A stretch of 64,000 nt of DNA from Gnetum montanum (GCA_015680685.1 MNCI01014516.1:207952-271951), one strand, 5' to 3'; counted from the first letter of the stretch, positions 44,761 to 56,600 are shown. Numbers and translations are program-made. Notes: generated from the sequence alone by a model not told the origin.

Positions 44761-46644
44761 ATATATACTAAAATGCTAACATTATGAGCAAGTAATACAA
44801 CTAAAATATTAATCAATAAATATAATTAGAAAAAGTAAATAAAATTATAAGCATCAATGCACCAAAGCATCAACGTTATCTATTAACAGAAGAATCATAT
44901 CATAACATCTATCTCTAGAATAATAAAAAAAATAACTTATGATTTCATATGAACTTTCTTGGAAAGACTCTTAAGTTGTTAATCACTATTCAACTTTCTC
45001 AATAGATTGAACCCAAAATAATGACATCTTTCATTAATCGCAAAGCATAAAATTTATATAGATGTCTAGTAATTTTTGGTTCCCAACTAGCTAGCAGTGG
45101 AACTATCCACACTTTCAATTAAAAAGAGAAAAGTTATAAAACTATACAATCTCATAAACTCATGCCATTATGCAGAATGAAACAAACGTATCATAATTTA
45201 CACATCATTAAGGGTGAGTCATGTCAACAAGTCTTGGTTTAGCCAGTCAACATTATCCAGAACACTTGTATTAGAATAAAATCATGTTAAATACTATATT
45301 TAATTAAATTAATTAATAAATCTTCTCCCTCATCATATGAGGGCTTAAAAGTGATGAGATCTAACATTAATGGCCTGAAATGTGTATTTCCTGGTTGAGA
45401 AGAGGTTGTATATACCCTTAGAATCAAACTAGTAAATGTGTACATCTTAAATTGTTGAGCTTGAGCATATCCTTGCATTTAAATCACTTCTAGAACCATA
45501 ACCCCTCTACTCTAATCAATGAGTTATTATTTGTATTGACAGTAATTTTAAAGGGTAATTTTAAGTTGAAATCCTAAAGGATGAGACTTAAACTATACAA
45601 TTTTAGAAAACAATAAAATAAAATATAAGTAAAGCTAAAACATGGACCTGTTGAACTATGAGAAGCTCTTAAGTTAGGCAAATGGACTTGCTAAGGTATG
45701 ATAGACCGTTGAGGGCTATTATCACTTTTAACTAGTTTTCTTCCTTAAAGGTATAGATTATAAAAGTTGAAGAATTGGAACGTGAATCAAGATATACTCT
45801 GCAATTCAAATAGCTTTATTGCTTTATTTTTCTAATATCACCTTCAAATTAATGAGGAGCATATACTATTGTAAAAATTACACTTCCAACAATGAATGGA
45901 TTTATTAGTATCAAAGTATGTAACCAAAGAATATAAAAATTGATTTGCTAATTAAATGACGATCAATGTGTTTTTACATTATAAATTATCTTTGTGTTTA
46001 GCAATATCTAATATACTATTAAAAGTGCAGGTACATTTTAAACTTTTCCTTTCTTTTTGCTATTTCTGCAAACACTTCTTTCACAATGATAACACCAACA
46101 AAATCTATATGTTTCATCTCTAGATTGGCTTTCTAATAAACCCCAATAACTCTCAACATATTTGCAATAAAGTCATCAAAGCTGATTGCAATTTCTACCT
46201 ATGCTTTGGCTTCATATACCAATGGCTTTAAAAAATTTTAAAAACAATGTTAGGAGTTACATAGACAAATATGAAACAAAAAATAATCTTTGAGAGATGA
46301 ATTCTTCTAGGCCTAATCATATATAAATGCAAAATTAAAACAAACTAAAATAAATTATTTTATTAAAATGCTCCATAAAAAGAAAAATAGAAAACTTTCC
46401 AAAAAAAGCAATCCAAATGGGCAATGTATTAGGCTAATTGTAACATTGTAGCAATAAAGAAAGCATAAAGTAAATTCAAAATTAACATTTAAAAAAATGA
46501 AATGTAAAATTTACAAACATCTTAAAATTGAGAGACCAAAATACATAAACTAATTTGAATAAGTAGCAATTCATAAAAAATATTCACATTTTCCACTTAA
46601 AGAAAATGCATCGAAAATAACATTCAAATATTAAAGGTTTTGCA
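44761..46644. other. AT-rich DNA without recognisable features
   Basis: Only short chance frames. No similarity to the LTR families of the window was noticed. Confidence 0.4.
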
Positions 46645-46648
46645 GTGA

Positions 46649-46774
46649 AGCATAGTGAGGATTGGTACTGAAGAACTCATAACTTTGAGTTTATTTGAGC
46701 ATTACAAGAAAGCCCATGCTGCTCCTAGTGCAGGGATAGGTAGAAGGAGAATTATATATCAACAGAAGGATCAG
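46649..46774 (+). pseudogene. Single exon-like fragment with consensus splice donor, unidentified
   Basis: The stretch follows GGTTTTGCAG and ends CAG|GTAAGT. The frame from 46649 reads SIVRIGTEELITLSLFEHYK, then KAHAAPSAGIGRRRIIYQQK and DQ at the donor. The peptide is compositionally protein-like and the donor is perfect. The codon right after the nearest acceptor is TGA, so the exact acceptor or the gene's integrity is in doubt. No partner exon was found nearby. I do not recognise the family. Confidence 0.35.
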
Positions 46775-48121
46775 GTAAGTGTAAGCATAATATTAGTGCT
46801 CATAAGGGGAGGGTATGAACACATAAAATAAATAAATAAATAAACTCTATGATTTGTCAATAATGATTTAGTCAAACTAAAAATGAGAGTGTAGACTAGA
46901 AAAGTGAAGTTATTCAAGTTGTAGGTAGCTAGGAGATTTGTTGCTAACATTTAAAGATATTCGTCAACAGAGATCTAGCAATGCAGACAATAAGCAAAGA
47001 ATATTTAAGAATACTTAGAACATCTACCAAAGGAATTATTTCTACATTACATAGTTTTATAGTTATTTTAAATTTAAATACTGCTTCATTATTGTGGAAT
47101 GAGGACCTTTCATTCTCATATGACTTAGTTTTATGACTTGATTTCAATAAATAAGCACATAAAGATGCTTTTAGAATAATAATGTATTAAGTATGAATGT
47201 TCAAACAAGCAACATGGAATGGGCCCTAGAAATAAGTATCATTAGTTAACATTGGGATCTTAACCTTAGTAACCTTTATAACATGTGCCCCATGTGCATG
47301 GAGGAAGCTTATTTGATTAAAAACTACAAAAATAGAAAAGAACAAAAAGAGAGAAGGTCAAAAAATGAGCATTCAAATCGAAATAGGATGAACACTCTCC
47401 TTTGGCAATGAAAATACATTATCTTTAGCCATGGAGATATCTGATCATGACAGGAGGAAAGCATTGTAGTAAAAATTTTCATCAAGAAAAGGAAAGAAAC
47501 AAATACAACACTATGAGGATACACAAGATTCTCAAACTTGGTAGTTTAATGATATTGTCCAAGTGCTAAATAAGTCAAACAAGAGATGGCTACTTGTTGT
47601 GAAAAGAATAATGAATTTCCTCTTGTGACCAAAACAAATCATGTATATTGACAACATGCTTAGAATGAAATGATCAATACCATATGCTCAAGCCTATGCT
47701 AAAAGTGTGGCATCAAATAACATTCAAGGAAACTTGCATGACTAAGCGAAAGTGCCCATCAATTTCCAAGATAAATAAAAATGGATCTTTAGCATGATTA
47801 ATGCATGGGTCTATCACAACAAAAACAAATGTTTCTTATGTTTTCACCCATAGCTCTTTGTTTGGTGTATGAAGGCCCTACACATGGCTTCCTGGGCGAT
47901 GTAATGGAAGAAAACAGACAAGCAATAAAAGACTATGAGAATTATTTGGACCATATGTGGGTCATGTAAAAAATAATTTAAAACCATAAGGAAATGGTTA
48001 TCCAAAGAAAAACATTGTATATGATGTCTTTATTTCTACTAACTTTTAAACAAAATTTAAAAAGAACATGAAAGAGAAATGTGCCTATTATCATAAAATG
48101 TTTACAGTATTAGAGACCTAA
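46775..48121. other. AT-rich DNA without recognisable features
   Basis: An (AAAT)n tract at 46826-46846 and short frames only. Confidence 0.4.
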
Positions 48122-49037
48122 TGAGGACATCACCTATCCCATGTCTAATTATGCATAGATGTTTGTATGTTGTTATGTTTGTCTTCTGGTGTTGTTTTGT
48201 TGATCATGATCTCATGGTATTTTGACATGTTTTTAGGAGTGTTTAGGAACTATTTTGATATGTCTAAGATGTTCCAAGGCCTATGGGGACTTTTTTGGAG
48301 GTTTCTAGAGGTTCCAAACCTCAAAATGAGCATCTTTAATGTTTTTCCTACTAGGATAGATGTCTGCTCTGACAGTTAGATGCCTAAGCTGCATAATAGA
48401 CATCTAACTTGATTTATGGACATCTACTCTAACATCTTTACAACTCAAGATAAGTGTCTACTATTTCCTTTAGATGTCTAATATAGATTTTAATACACAT
48501 TGAATTGAATGGTAAAGTAGAAGGAAGATGAAGAAACATGGGAGGAAGGATATAAATAGATCCTTCAATTTGATCAAGAGAAAGAGAGAGAGAGGCAAGT
48601 TGAGAGACGAGTAGAGAGATATAGAGTCTTGGCAAGGTTCCTCGATCATCATCCTTGTGAGTGTGTTTTCTATAATTGAGTGTGTGAGTTTGATTGAATA
48701 TCTTGTCTATCCTTGGGAATTGTGCTTCCTTACATATGTAAATTCTCCACTTAAGCAAGAATAAAGCTTTCATTTTCCTTTTCTTATTCAAATTTTCTAT
48801 TTTGTAACTTTGAGAGAGCTTGGATTGTGGAATTCATGGGAGCTTCTCATCAAGACCTGCATAGGAAAAGTATGCTACCATACCTACTAAACTCTTAAAA
48901 ATTAAATATTTCTTTCTATAAATCCAAAAAATCTTAAAACAAAGTACAAAACAAAGAAAATCTTTGGGCTATAGATAATAGGACTTACGGTAACAACTTA
49001 TTTAATCCATAGGAGTGATCTATTCGAGGTTTTAACA
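48122..49037 (+). repeat. LTR F (diverged relative of the E LTR)
   Basis: Aligns at low identity with the E LTRs in the same order: GTTTTGTTGATgATGA block, GGxxCTATGGGGACTTTTTTGG block, GACATC box array (48358-48480), TATAAATA at 48551, poly-A signal AATAAA at 48760. It begins TGAGGACATC and ends TTTTAACA. A primer-site-like TAATATCAAGGTG follows at 49041, and E is inserted 280 bp further on. The partner 3' LTR was not found. Confidence 0.6.
48551..48558 (+). promoter_or_regulatory. TATA box of LTR F
   Basis: TATAAATA, upstream of a CT/GA-rich stretch ('gagaaagagagagagag') and about 200 bp before AATAAA, the normal U3-R order. Confidence 0.55.
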
Positions 49038-49040
49038 ACA

Positions 49041-49320
49041 TAATATCAAGGTGTATAACTTGTTGGCTAAGGCATGTAGCTTACATACTACAACTCACAA
49101 GTTCAATCCCAATATACTGCCACTAAGTTATACAAACAATATGAAAAAAGTTGTTGAAACTAGAAAAGTCCAACAAATCCATAGGGTCTTGGACATAATT
49201 AAAACAATTTCAATATTGAATTTCATTAAAAGCACATATGTCCTGATTGGATCAGGATCCCTAATAAGGAGTTTTACTTCATCTACTACTCAATAATGTA
49301 TCCTTATGAAATATACCATT
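49041..49320 (+). other. Leader remnant of element F
   Basis: Begins with a decayed iMet-type primer site (TAATATCAAGGTG). An 81-codon frame is present but has no known motif. The stretch ends in CCATT, the target of the E insertion. Confidence 0.4.
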
Positions 49321-50255
49321 TGGTGTAGGGACACCTCTTTCAATTCCCTTATTCTACCCCACATGCATTGTGTATTCTTGGGTTGACTTTGTTGATGATG
49401 AATCGTAGATGTTTTGGCATGTTTTGGGGTGTTTTGAGCTCATTTTGATGAATTTATTTGGTTCCAAGATCTATGGGAAGTTTTTTGGAGGCATCCAAAG
49501 GTTCCAGACATCAAAACAAGCATGTTTCTATTTGGCACTAGAAGGTGGGACGTCCTAGCAAAAACCAAGACATCCCACCAGAATTTGGGACATCCTAGGA
49601 CCAAATGGAACATCCTAGAAAAATAGCTAATGTCCTAACTGAGAGCTAGGTTTTTGCATGAGATGTTCCAGAAAAGTTAGAGAAAACCCAGACGAATGGG
49701 AAAACTTTTGAAAATACCCATCCCAATTCAGAAAACATCCAAAGAAAGATGGAAACAGCTGGGGAAAATGTAAGAAAACTTGAGAAACATCTAAATAATC
49801 TCATGTTGATTTGAGGAAATGTTTCTAGGTTTCTTCTCTTTTGGTTGCTTATAAATATTGATGTAATTCACCATTATTAATGCAAGAACCTAGACCAAGA
49901 GCAAGATAGAGTGCTCTTGAAAGAGGAGAGCTTACGCAAGGAAGTTGAGTTAGAGGCAAGGAAGAGCACTTGAGAGAGGTTGAGCGAATCTCTTATAAGT
50001 GTTGTCTTGAGCTTGGGATCCATTATAAGCTATTGAAGATTGAAAGAGGACAAGTGTGACCTCTAAGATCCTCGAGAGAGTTGTGAGTTGAGCTTGGCTT
50101 CTAATCTTCAATGTATTTCCTATGTATTTTGAGAATTTTTTTAATAAAAGAAAATTTTTCTTTATTTCATTGTGTTGTTTTTTCTTTCTAAGATATATTT
50201 TCTTGGAAGTTATGGATTAGGTCCTATTAGGATATATTGAGGTGCAACCCCTACA
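49321..50255 (+). repeat. 5' LTR of element E
   Basis: 935 bp. GACATC-box array at 49545-49640, TATAAATA at 49850-49857, AATAAA at 50143. Confidence 0.9.
49545..49640 (+). repeat. GGGACATCC box array in the LTR of E
   Basis: At least six copies of (G)GACATCC(T) or its complement in about 95 bp, upstream of the TATA box. Related boxes continue as AACATCCAAAG to about 49795. Confidence 0.7.
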
Positions 50256-50260
50256 TCAAA

Positions 50261-50276
50261 TTGGTATTGGAGTGAA
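50261..50276 (+). promoter_or_regulatory. Primer-binding site of element E (iMet type)
   Basis: TTGGTATTGGAGTG, five bases after the LTR, against the usual TTGGTATCAGAGC. Confidence 0.65.
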
Positions 50277-50390
50277 GGTTTGGAGGTTTTCACACTTTAT
50301 ATTGAAGTTTAATGTTTTCTTTGAATGAAAGAAACATTGTTGTGGATATTTGTGCATTTGCTTTTGGATATCATTATTGTTTATTTAGGT

Positions 50391-52037
50391 ATGGCTTTTA
50401 AGAAGAAGACAAATCAAGAGCTTGGAAAAGAGCTTTAAGAGCTCAAGGACTCCTTTAAGGCTTTTGTGACTGAAATGCGAGAGGTTCTTCCCAAAGCAAA
50501 GATCTAGAAGCACCAAGATTTTGTAGAAACTTTAGGAAAGGATATGAAGAAATTCAAGACTAAGATGGGAAATATTTTGATAAGAATAGAGAGAATATCT
50601 TCTAGCCATAAAAAAATAAAGGAAGATGAAAGGTCTAGTGATGTAGAGATCAATGGGAAAAAGAGTTCTTAAGCATCTCTTATTGAGCAAGGGAGTGCTC
50701 AATACTCAAAGGTTTCAAGAAATATAACCAAGAGCTTCATCAAGGGGATCTAGAGATATTCAAAGTCTAATATGGTGTATGTGGTTGATCAAGAAGAGTT
50801 CCTACCTCATAATTCATGGGAGGTGAAGGATCAAAGCCAAAACAGTGGCAAAGATCAAGGGAATTCTTGAAGAAGGATCAAGGGTAGCACTAGAAGGTAT
50901 GATACTCATTCTTTCTGCAATTGTTCAATACCTTGTGGCAAGGGAAAGAAGATTCTAAGCCAAGTTAAGGCTATCTCATGGGAGAGAAATGAGTGTTCTA
51001 GGCAAGGTATGGAGAAGAATGATTACTTTGATGAAACTGATGTTAAAACCATGGAGGAGAGTTTATCTTTTAAGCAGGTACCTCCAAAGTGGAATGAAGA
51101 GCTTGTTGATGATTCCTTTGAAGAGGAGAAGCCATTGGAATTAGGAAATCATATTTGGAATCGTGAACCTTCAATCTTTGATGAGATTAGAAAGCCAAAT
51201 GTTGAAGATCAAGTTGGAAAAAAGATGGATGGGAGAATACATGAAGAGGTAAGTAAGGGTGAGCTTTACATTGTTGATGATAGTAATGTCTCTCATGTTG
51301 AAGCTAGTGTGATGTATACTATTTTTTCACTTTAGCTTGGTAGTGGTTTGTTCAATGGTAATTATTATCATCATAATCATTATGGTGATTATGATGAGAT
51401 TGAGATTCATGTTGTGACTTTTGATGTCCTTGTTAGTAAGAGGAAGACTAATAATGGTAATTTGTTTGATGATGATGGCTAGTAGGATAGTCATTGTGAG
51501 AAGGTCATTAGTGATGTGAGTAAAGACATTGATTATGATATGATTTTCTAGAATTTGGAGATGATTGCTATTTATTATATAAATGATGAATTTATGAAGT
51601 GTGTTGATGGATTTGATTACCTTGGCTGTAAAATGGATGAGCAGCATGAAGGCAATCTACATGGTGGTGCTAATGATGAAAGAAAGCTAACTGGTAGCCT
51701 TCCAAACACCAAGAAGAAGAAGGTGAAGAAGAGGAAAAAGAAGGGAAGAAAGGATGTAGGGTTAAAGAATCCTAATCCTTTTTCTTTTTCTTTTTCTTTA
51801 TTTTTTGTAGGTTTGAGTTATGATGGAAATGCAATAAAAGCATTCCAAGAGGATACTTAGATGTAGGAAGCATGGTGGGGAAAGAGGACAAGCCTCTATG
51901 AGCAATGGGAGCTCAAAATCAAAATCTCAAATGATACTTATTCTCATGTTTGTAATGCATTATGTCATGATTGTTGTGATGGCCTTGAGACATGGGGGCA
52001 TGATGCCTTCCAACTTGTGAAAGGTCATGAAGCATGA
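50391..52037 (+). pseudogene. 549-codon single ORF of element E, eleven nonsense codons, no frameshift
   Basis: Starting at ATG 50391, about 135 bp after the LTR, the same frame can be read to TGA 52035-52037, 15 bases before the 3' LTR. The N-terminus is highly charged and helical (ELKDSFKAFVTEMREVL, KDMKKFKTKMGNILIRIERI), like a coiled coil. The middle is acidic (DDSFEEEKPLELGNH). A Gly/His/Tyr-rich stretch (NGNYYHHNHYGDYDEIEI) follows, then a strongly basic block (KKKKVKKRKKKGRKD), which could be a nuclear or nucleic-acid-binding signal. A Cys/His-containing tail (HVCNALCHDCCDG) follows. I recognise no capsid or pol domain; by position it is the gag equivalent. All eleven stops fit single transitions from Gln, Arg or Trp codons. 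Confidence 0.75.
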
Positions 52038-52052
52038 CATTTTTAAGGGTGG

Positions 52053-53005
52053 TTGTGTAGGGACACCTTTTCCAATCCCCCTATTCTACCATTCATGGAT
52101 TGTGTTTTCTTAAGTTGACTTTGTTGATGATTATTCCTAGATGTTTTGGTATTCTTCAAGGTGTTTTGGACTCATTTGATGAGTTGAATTGGTTCTAGGA
52201 TCTATGGGGACTTGTTCGGAGGCATCTTGAGGTCTCAAACATCAAAAAAAGCATTTTTTGTGTTTAGCACTAGCAGGTGGGACTTTCCACCTGAGACATC
52301 CCAAAAAAATAGCAAACTTCCCAACCAAGAGCTAGGTTTTTGCAAGAGACATCCTAGCAAAGTTAGAGATGACACAGATGGATGTGAAAACTTCCGAAAT
52401 GTCCATCCCAATTTGAGAAACATCCAAAGCAAGATGGAAATATCCAAAGCAATATAGAAATAGCCAAAGAAAAATGGAAATAATTGGAGAGAAGGTGAGA
52501 ATACTTGGGAAACATCTTAAGAACCTCAACTTAAGCTCAGGAAAGGTTTCTAGGTTTCTTGTCTTCCAATTGCTTATAACTATTGGTGTAATTCACCATT
52601 GTTGATGTCTAACCTTGACTAGGAGTAGGAAAGAGAACTCGTGAGAGTTGAAGGAGGAGAGATTGTGCAAGAAAAAAACTTGTGTATGGAAATTAAGTGA
52701 GAGGAAAGAGAAAGCACTTGAGAGAGGTTGAGAAAATCTATTATAAGTGTCTTGTCTTGACCTTGGACTACAATATGAGCAATTGAGGATTGAGAGGGGA
52801 CAAGTGTGGCCTCTAATATCCTTGGGAGAGTTATGAGTTGAGCTTGGCTCCTCATCTTTAATGTATTTTCTATGTATTTTAGAAATTTTCTTAATATAAG
52901 AATATTTTTCTCTATTTTATTGTCTTTTTCTTATTTTCTATGCAAGATCTACTTACAAGTTGTGGACTGGGTCCTATTTAAGTCTAGTAAGGTGCAACAC
53001 CTACA
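52053..53005 (+). repeat. 3' LTR of element E
   Basis: 953 bp. Aligns throughout with the 5' LTR. The TATA position reads TATAACTA (52575). GACATCC boxes at 52285-52345 are more decayed. Confidence 0.9.
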
Positions 53006-53010
53006 CCATT

Positions 53011-55164
53011 GTTGGCAATTTTTAATAGTATGAAATTCTTAGGTATTATGATTTCTTTATATTTTTTTATAAAAATATATGATGAGTAATGATATTATTA
53101 ATAAAGAATTCACTAGGTAAGAAAGTTAGACATCAAGTGTGTTAGTTTATCTAATTAACAAGGTGGTAATGTCCAAAGTACTTTAGTGACAGTAGTGGAT
53201 GATATTTTATTTCCATCATTAACAAATAGCTTAGAAGATCACTCTCATTAGAGATTACCCATTAGCTTTGACATCGTTTGATTGGAAGGAAAATGGCCTA
53301 AAAAATTGTTAAGCCTCATTGCAACAATAACATTGATGATGGAGCAAAACATAGAATAATCAAAAAGGTTAAGTGTCTTAGATTTGAATGAAGAAAACCT
53401 CTAAACATGACAAAACTTCCTAAAACAAACATCATGGAAATCAACAAGACTTTTCCAATCTATTTACATTTTCCATTGAACTTATTTGTATTATAATACA
53501 AGTTGGTTTTGATTTGAGAATAATGGTCAAAGATCTAATCACTTCAAAAGTGAAGGGTGAACTAGGTAAGGTGATTCCCTTTAATCATTTCTATTTAATT
53601 TAGCTATCACATTGGGAGCCCTAACCAGTGATAGCAAATAGCATTTTGTTCCTTTGGCAGCCTCCTCTTGTTTGTATATGATAACTTGGTTGATTCCACT
53701 GGCTTGAATCAATAAAGCTCACACAAGAAAAAGGTTGCTTCAAGGTTTTGTCAAGTATTCAAGGCTTAAGAAAAGTTGATCTAAATCCTCATGATCAAAT
53801 TGCATTTTCACCTTCAAAGATAATATAATTATGTGTTTTCTTGTTTACTAATTGCAAGCTTCCTATTTCTTACTAGATTTGTAGTTTGCTCTTGAGAAGC
53901 TTCAAAATACAATTAGATTTTTTGGTGTTGCTAGACTGTTGAATGACTAGTAGCTTATTCTTAAGAAGCTTCAACAAAATCCAACTAGCTAGAAGGGTCA
54001 CCTGCTTCCTTCTATACAACGCTTGTATTGGCACAATTTGTTTTACAAGGCATGAAAGATGTCAACTTACTCTTTTATGACCCCAAGGCAATTCAACAAG
54101 AAATCAATTGAATGGTTGCTAGAAATTTAGTATGCTATGGCTACATTTTCAATGCATATTTATAAAACTTTGACATTACGAATGCCTAGTCAAATGTGTT
54201 GTGTCTTGAGTAGGCATCAAAACAACAAGGTTGATCCCAAAGTATAGTTACTAGCAACTCAATTATGAGACAACTTATTTCAACTAATCCTTGTGCTACA
54301 ATGATCACACAAACCTCCTAGGATGGGAACCGCAAGGCTGTTAAATGTGTCTAGCATGATCAAGCAAGCATGCATGACTTTATACTCCTTATGGCACAGA
54401 TCTACTAGTAGAGATAATAGTTTTGAAGAACGAATTAGATGAATCACTACATTCTCTTATGGTACAAACTATTATAGTTGCCAATCAACTCAACATGCTA
54501 CAAATCCTACAAAAAACAAGTATGCCTATTGATAAAATATTTCTATATGCAAAGATTATTGTGCCCATGCAACATTAATTACAAACCTTTACTTCATCAA
54601 GTGCTTACAACAACAATATACATGGTTGTCCAAATAGAAATTTGGCACCAATTGATGAACCTAAAACATGTTTTGTAATTTAGCCATATGCAATTTTAGA
54701 ATGGAATAGTGAAAAAGCATGGTCTTGATCTCCCTCTACAAAATTTGATGGTAACAAGTGATCATTAGCAACAATGGCCATAGGCTTTCTATTTTGATAC
54801 AATTTATGAGATTATAGAACATGCAAAGTCATCATTTTATGATGTTACAAAATGTGGGATGAAATGTGAACTTTTAGGAAAATCAAGAACATGTACCTAG
54901 TGTAAGTTGGTAACTTCTGTAAGCAACAATGCCATGCCTTTGTAATAAAACTCAAAATCTATAGACCTCTCTAATTATTCTCTTTAATTATAAATTTGCA
55001 GCCAAATGGAATAAATGCTAGTTAGCTACTAATGAAAATTTTTTGTAAAAAGTTTAGTTTTCCTTTTCCATTGATATATATCTTCCATACTTAAAATGTA
55101 ATGACTTGATTATTAGTTTCAAAAACTTCTTTACTACATCAAGAAATTATGAAAATCCAATTCA
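53011..55164. other. Unassigned AT-rich DNA (possible F interior)
   Basis: By position the first part should be the rest of the F leader, but no coding motif or F 3' LTR was found. Frames do not exceed 66 codons. Confidence 0.4.
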
Positions 55165-55362
55165 ACAACCCACTCTTATGGTCATGACTTCTACATGTGT
55201 AGTTGGATTTGTGTTATGGACAACAATGTTATGACAGCTACGAATGACCTTATCATTCAAAATCATAACTGTTCCACATGAATGTCCTTCACCACTATGC
55301 ACTCCATTCTATGCTTCATCAATGTCCTTGGATAAAAATTTCAAGTCTATATCCTGAACAAC
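55165..55362 (-). pseudogene. Guanosine deaminase-like fragment, catalytic exon
   Basis: The minus-strand frame reads VVQDIDLKFLSKDIDEA, stop, NGVHSGEGHSCGTVMIL, NDKVIRSCHNIVVHNTNPTT and HVEVMTIRVGC before a stop. Plant guanosine deaminase, a cytidine/deoxycytidylate deaminase-fold enzyme, has FLxxAVEEAYxGVxxGDGGPFGAVxVxNxEVVxSCHNMVLxxTDPTAHAEVTAIREAC at this place. The zinc-ligand His and catalytic Glu of H-A-E survive, though as H-V-E. GDGGPFGA has become GEGHSCGT. The downstream PCxxC zinc motif was not found. The enzyme normally turns guanosine into xanthosine in purine breakdown. One internal stop shows it is a pseudogene. Confidence 0.75.
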
Positions 55363-55699
55363 TACAAGCAACAACTACAAGCAACAACCTGGACAAAGAA
55401 AAAGAAAAATAAGCGTTACTAACAATGTGAATTTAATGAAACGTCCATTTCCATAACCTTTATCCAGTCATCAAGTCTCTAAGTTTAGCGTATTTTTTTT
55501 GAAGTTCTAACAAATACTCAGAGCACATGCACATGCAGAGTAGAAAATAATGCATGTTAATTCAACTTGGGAAGAAAATCCTTTCATCTTTTAAATGCAA
55601 ATTCCATGCATTTCTTTAAATGCCACAAATGTAAATCCCAATCCAATTCAAAAATTTCCAAACAGAAAAAGAGATCAATTTAAAGCTCCATAAATGTAC

Positions 55700-55758
55700 C
55701 TTCCTGGTGCCAGGAACGCTGATGCAATCACTATGGTGCTATTGTTAGAATCAACCAT
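55700..55758 (-). pseudogene. Guanosine deaminase-like fragment, first exon
   Basis: ATG (55758-55756) begins MVDSNNSTIVIASAFLAPG and runs to a GGAAG|GTACAT splice donor at 55700. Plant guanosine deaminases have a T/S-I-x-V-A-S-A-F stretch shortly before the FLxxAVEEA block, so this is the expected preceding exon. About 330 bp of AT-rich intron separates it from the catalytic exon, where a TTTTCTTTGTCCAG acceptor tract is visible near 55389. A 15-bp duplication ('acaactacaagcaac') lies between that acceptor and the homologous codons. Confidence 0.6.
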
Positions 55759-56600
55759 TGTTATCTTAAACAAAATAGAAATAAAAAGAGAAAATAAACA
55801 AAGAAAAAATTCAAATGATACATGAACAAATTGCTAAAACAAAAGGAACAAACAAAATCCGGAACAAATGAAACATACACTTCCACTCAGCATATTGCAT
55901 GGTTCATAGAAGGCTCTGCGTGAAAAGATCAATTTTGAAACAATGACCTGAAATTTTGAATCCGAATTAAGAAAGCATGAATAAGAAGCAGAAAATGCAG
56001 AGTGCATAAGAAGCACGAGGTCTAAGGAGGAAGAAGCAGCACTCTTATGAAAAGAAGATATGGAACAAAGTTAAAACAAAAATGGTAATCAATACTAGAA
56101 ATCTCTAAGTGAGAGGTGCTGAGATTCCCGACTGCAACATAATAAGGGTTAAAACAAAAATGGTAATCAATACTAGAAATCTCTAAGTGAGAGGTGCTGA
56201 GATTCCCGACTGCAACATAATAAGGGAGCAAAAACATGCTAGACAAATTCAAGAAAAAGAAAACGAAAAGTGTAACCCAAGCAACATGCATCTTACTCAA
56301 CTTGGTGTCTTTACTACAAATGCTTGTGGAACCAACACCCCAAGCAAAGGGTTTCTGAGCTGCAACAGAACTCTATGAAGAGAAGAATGACGCAAATTTT
56401 ATTTGTTGTGCTTATTCCAAAACATGTTGATGATCAGTTTAACTTTTGCCCTAATTCGATGGCAGAGACCCTGTCAAGCGTAGGCATTTTATAGCCTATT
56501 GATGATCAGTTTAACCTTTTCCCTAATTCTATAGCGGCCTCTTCCTGAGTACAAAATGTAGTTTTTTGCAGGGTTAAAAAAGTTATTCAGTGAGCACAAT
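55759..56600. other. Upstream flank of the guanosine deaminase remnant
   Basis: Contains the exact 78-bp duplication (56071-56226). Minus-strand frames at 55834-56016 and 56022-56300 have hydrophobic N-termini but no family resemblance. The second owes its repeat only to the duplication, so I do not call them genes. Confidence 0.4.
56071..56226. repeat. Exact 78-bp tandem duplication
   Basis: 56071-56148 and 56149-56226 are identical base for base. In a neighbourhood where LTR pairs differ at one base in eight, this must be recent or homogenised. The period is a multiple of three. Confidence 0.97.

Larger units (their letters stand above)
49321..53005 (+). mobile_element. Element E: short non-autonomous LTR retrotransposon with one long ORF
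   Basis: LTRs 49321-50255 and 52053-53005; target duplication CCATT at 49316-49320 and 53006-53010. The 5' LTR starts TG; the 3' copy has TT from mutation. Both end CCTACA. An iMet-type primer site is at 50261. The internal region is only 1.8 kb and is almost filled by a single frame of 549 codons. It has no protease, RT, RNase H or integrase. This is the TR-GAG/LARD type of organisation. It is inserted in the leader of F. Confidence 0.9.

Noticed and set aside
48438-48791. 117-codon minus-strand frame in LTR F
   Set aside because: It lies antisense across the TATA and poly-A signal of the LTR, has no family resemblance, and is rich in Leu/Ser from CT-repeat DNA.
49050-49122. tRNA-like or SINE-head sequence with A-box-like TTGGCTAAGG and B-box-like AGTTCAATCCC, and ends that can pair
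   Set aside because: The T-stem does not pair, the region overlaps the primer-site position just after LTR F, and no poly-A or target duplication follows. Most likely a chance match inside the F leader.
51327-51647. 106-codon minus-strand frame rich in Ile and Thr
   Set aside because: Antisense shadow of the E frame where the plus strand encodes Asp/Asn/His-rich sequence (gat/aat codons).
56022-56300. Secreted protein with a signal peptide and a 26-residue tandem repeat (minus strand)
   Set aside because: The repeat comes only from the exact 78-bp DNA duplication, and the hydrophobic start is common in AT-rich DNA. No homologue recognised and no gene context.
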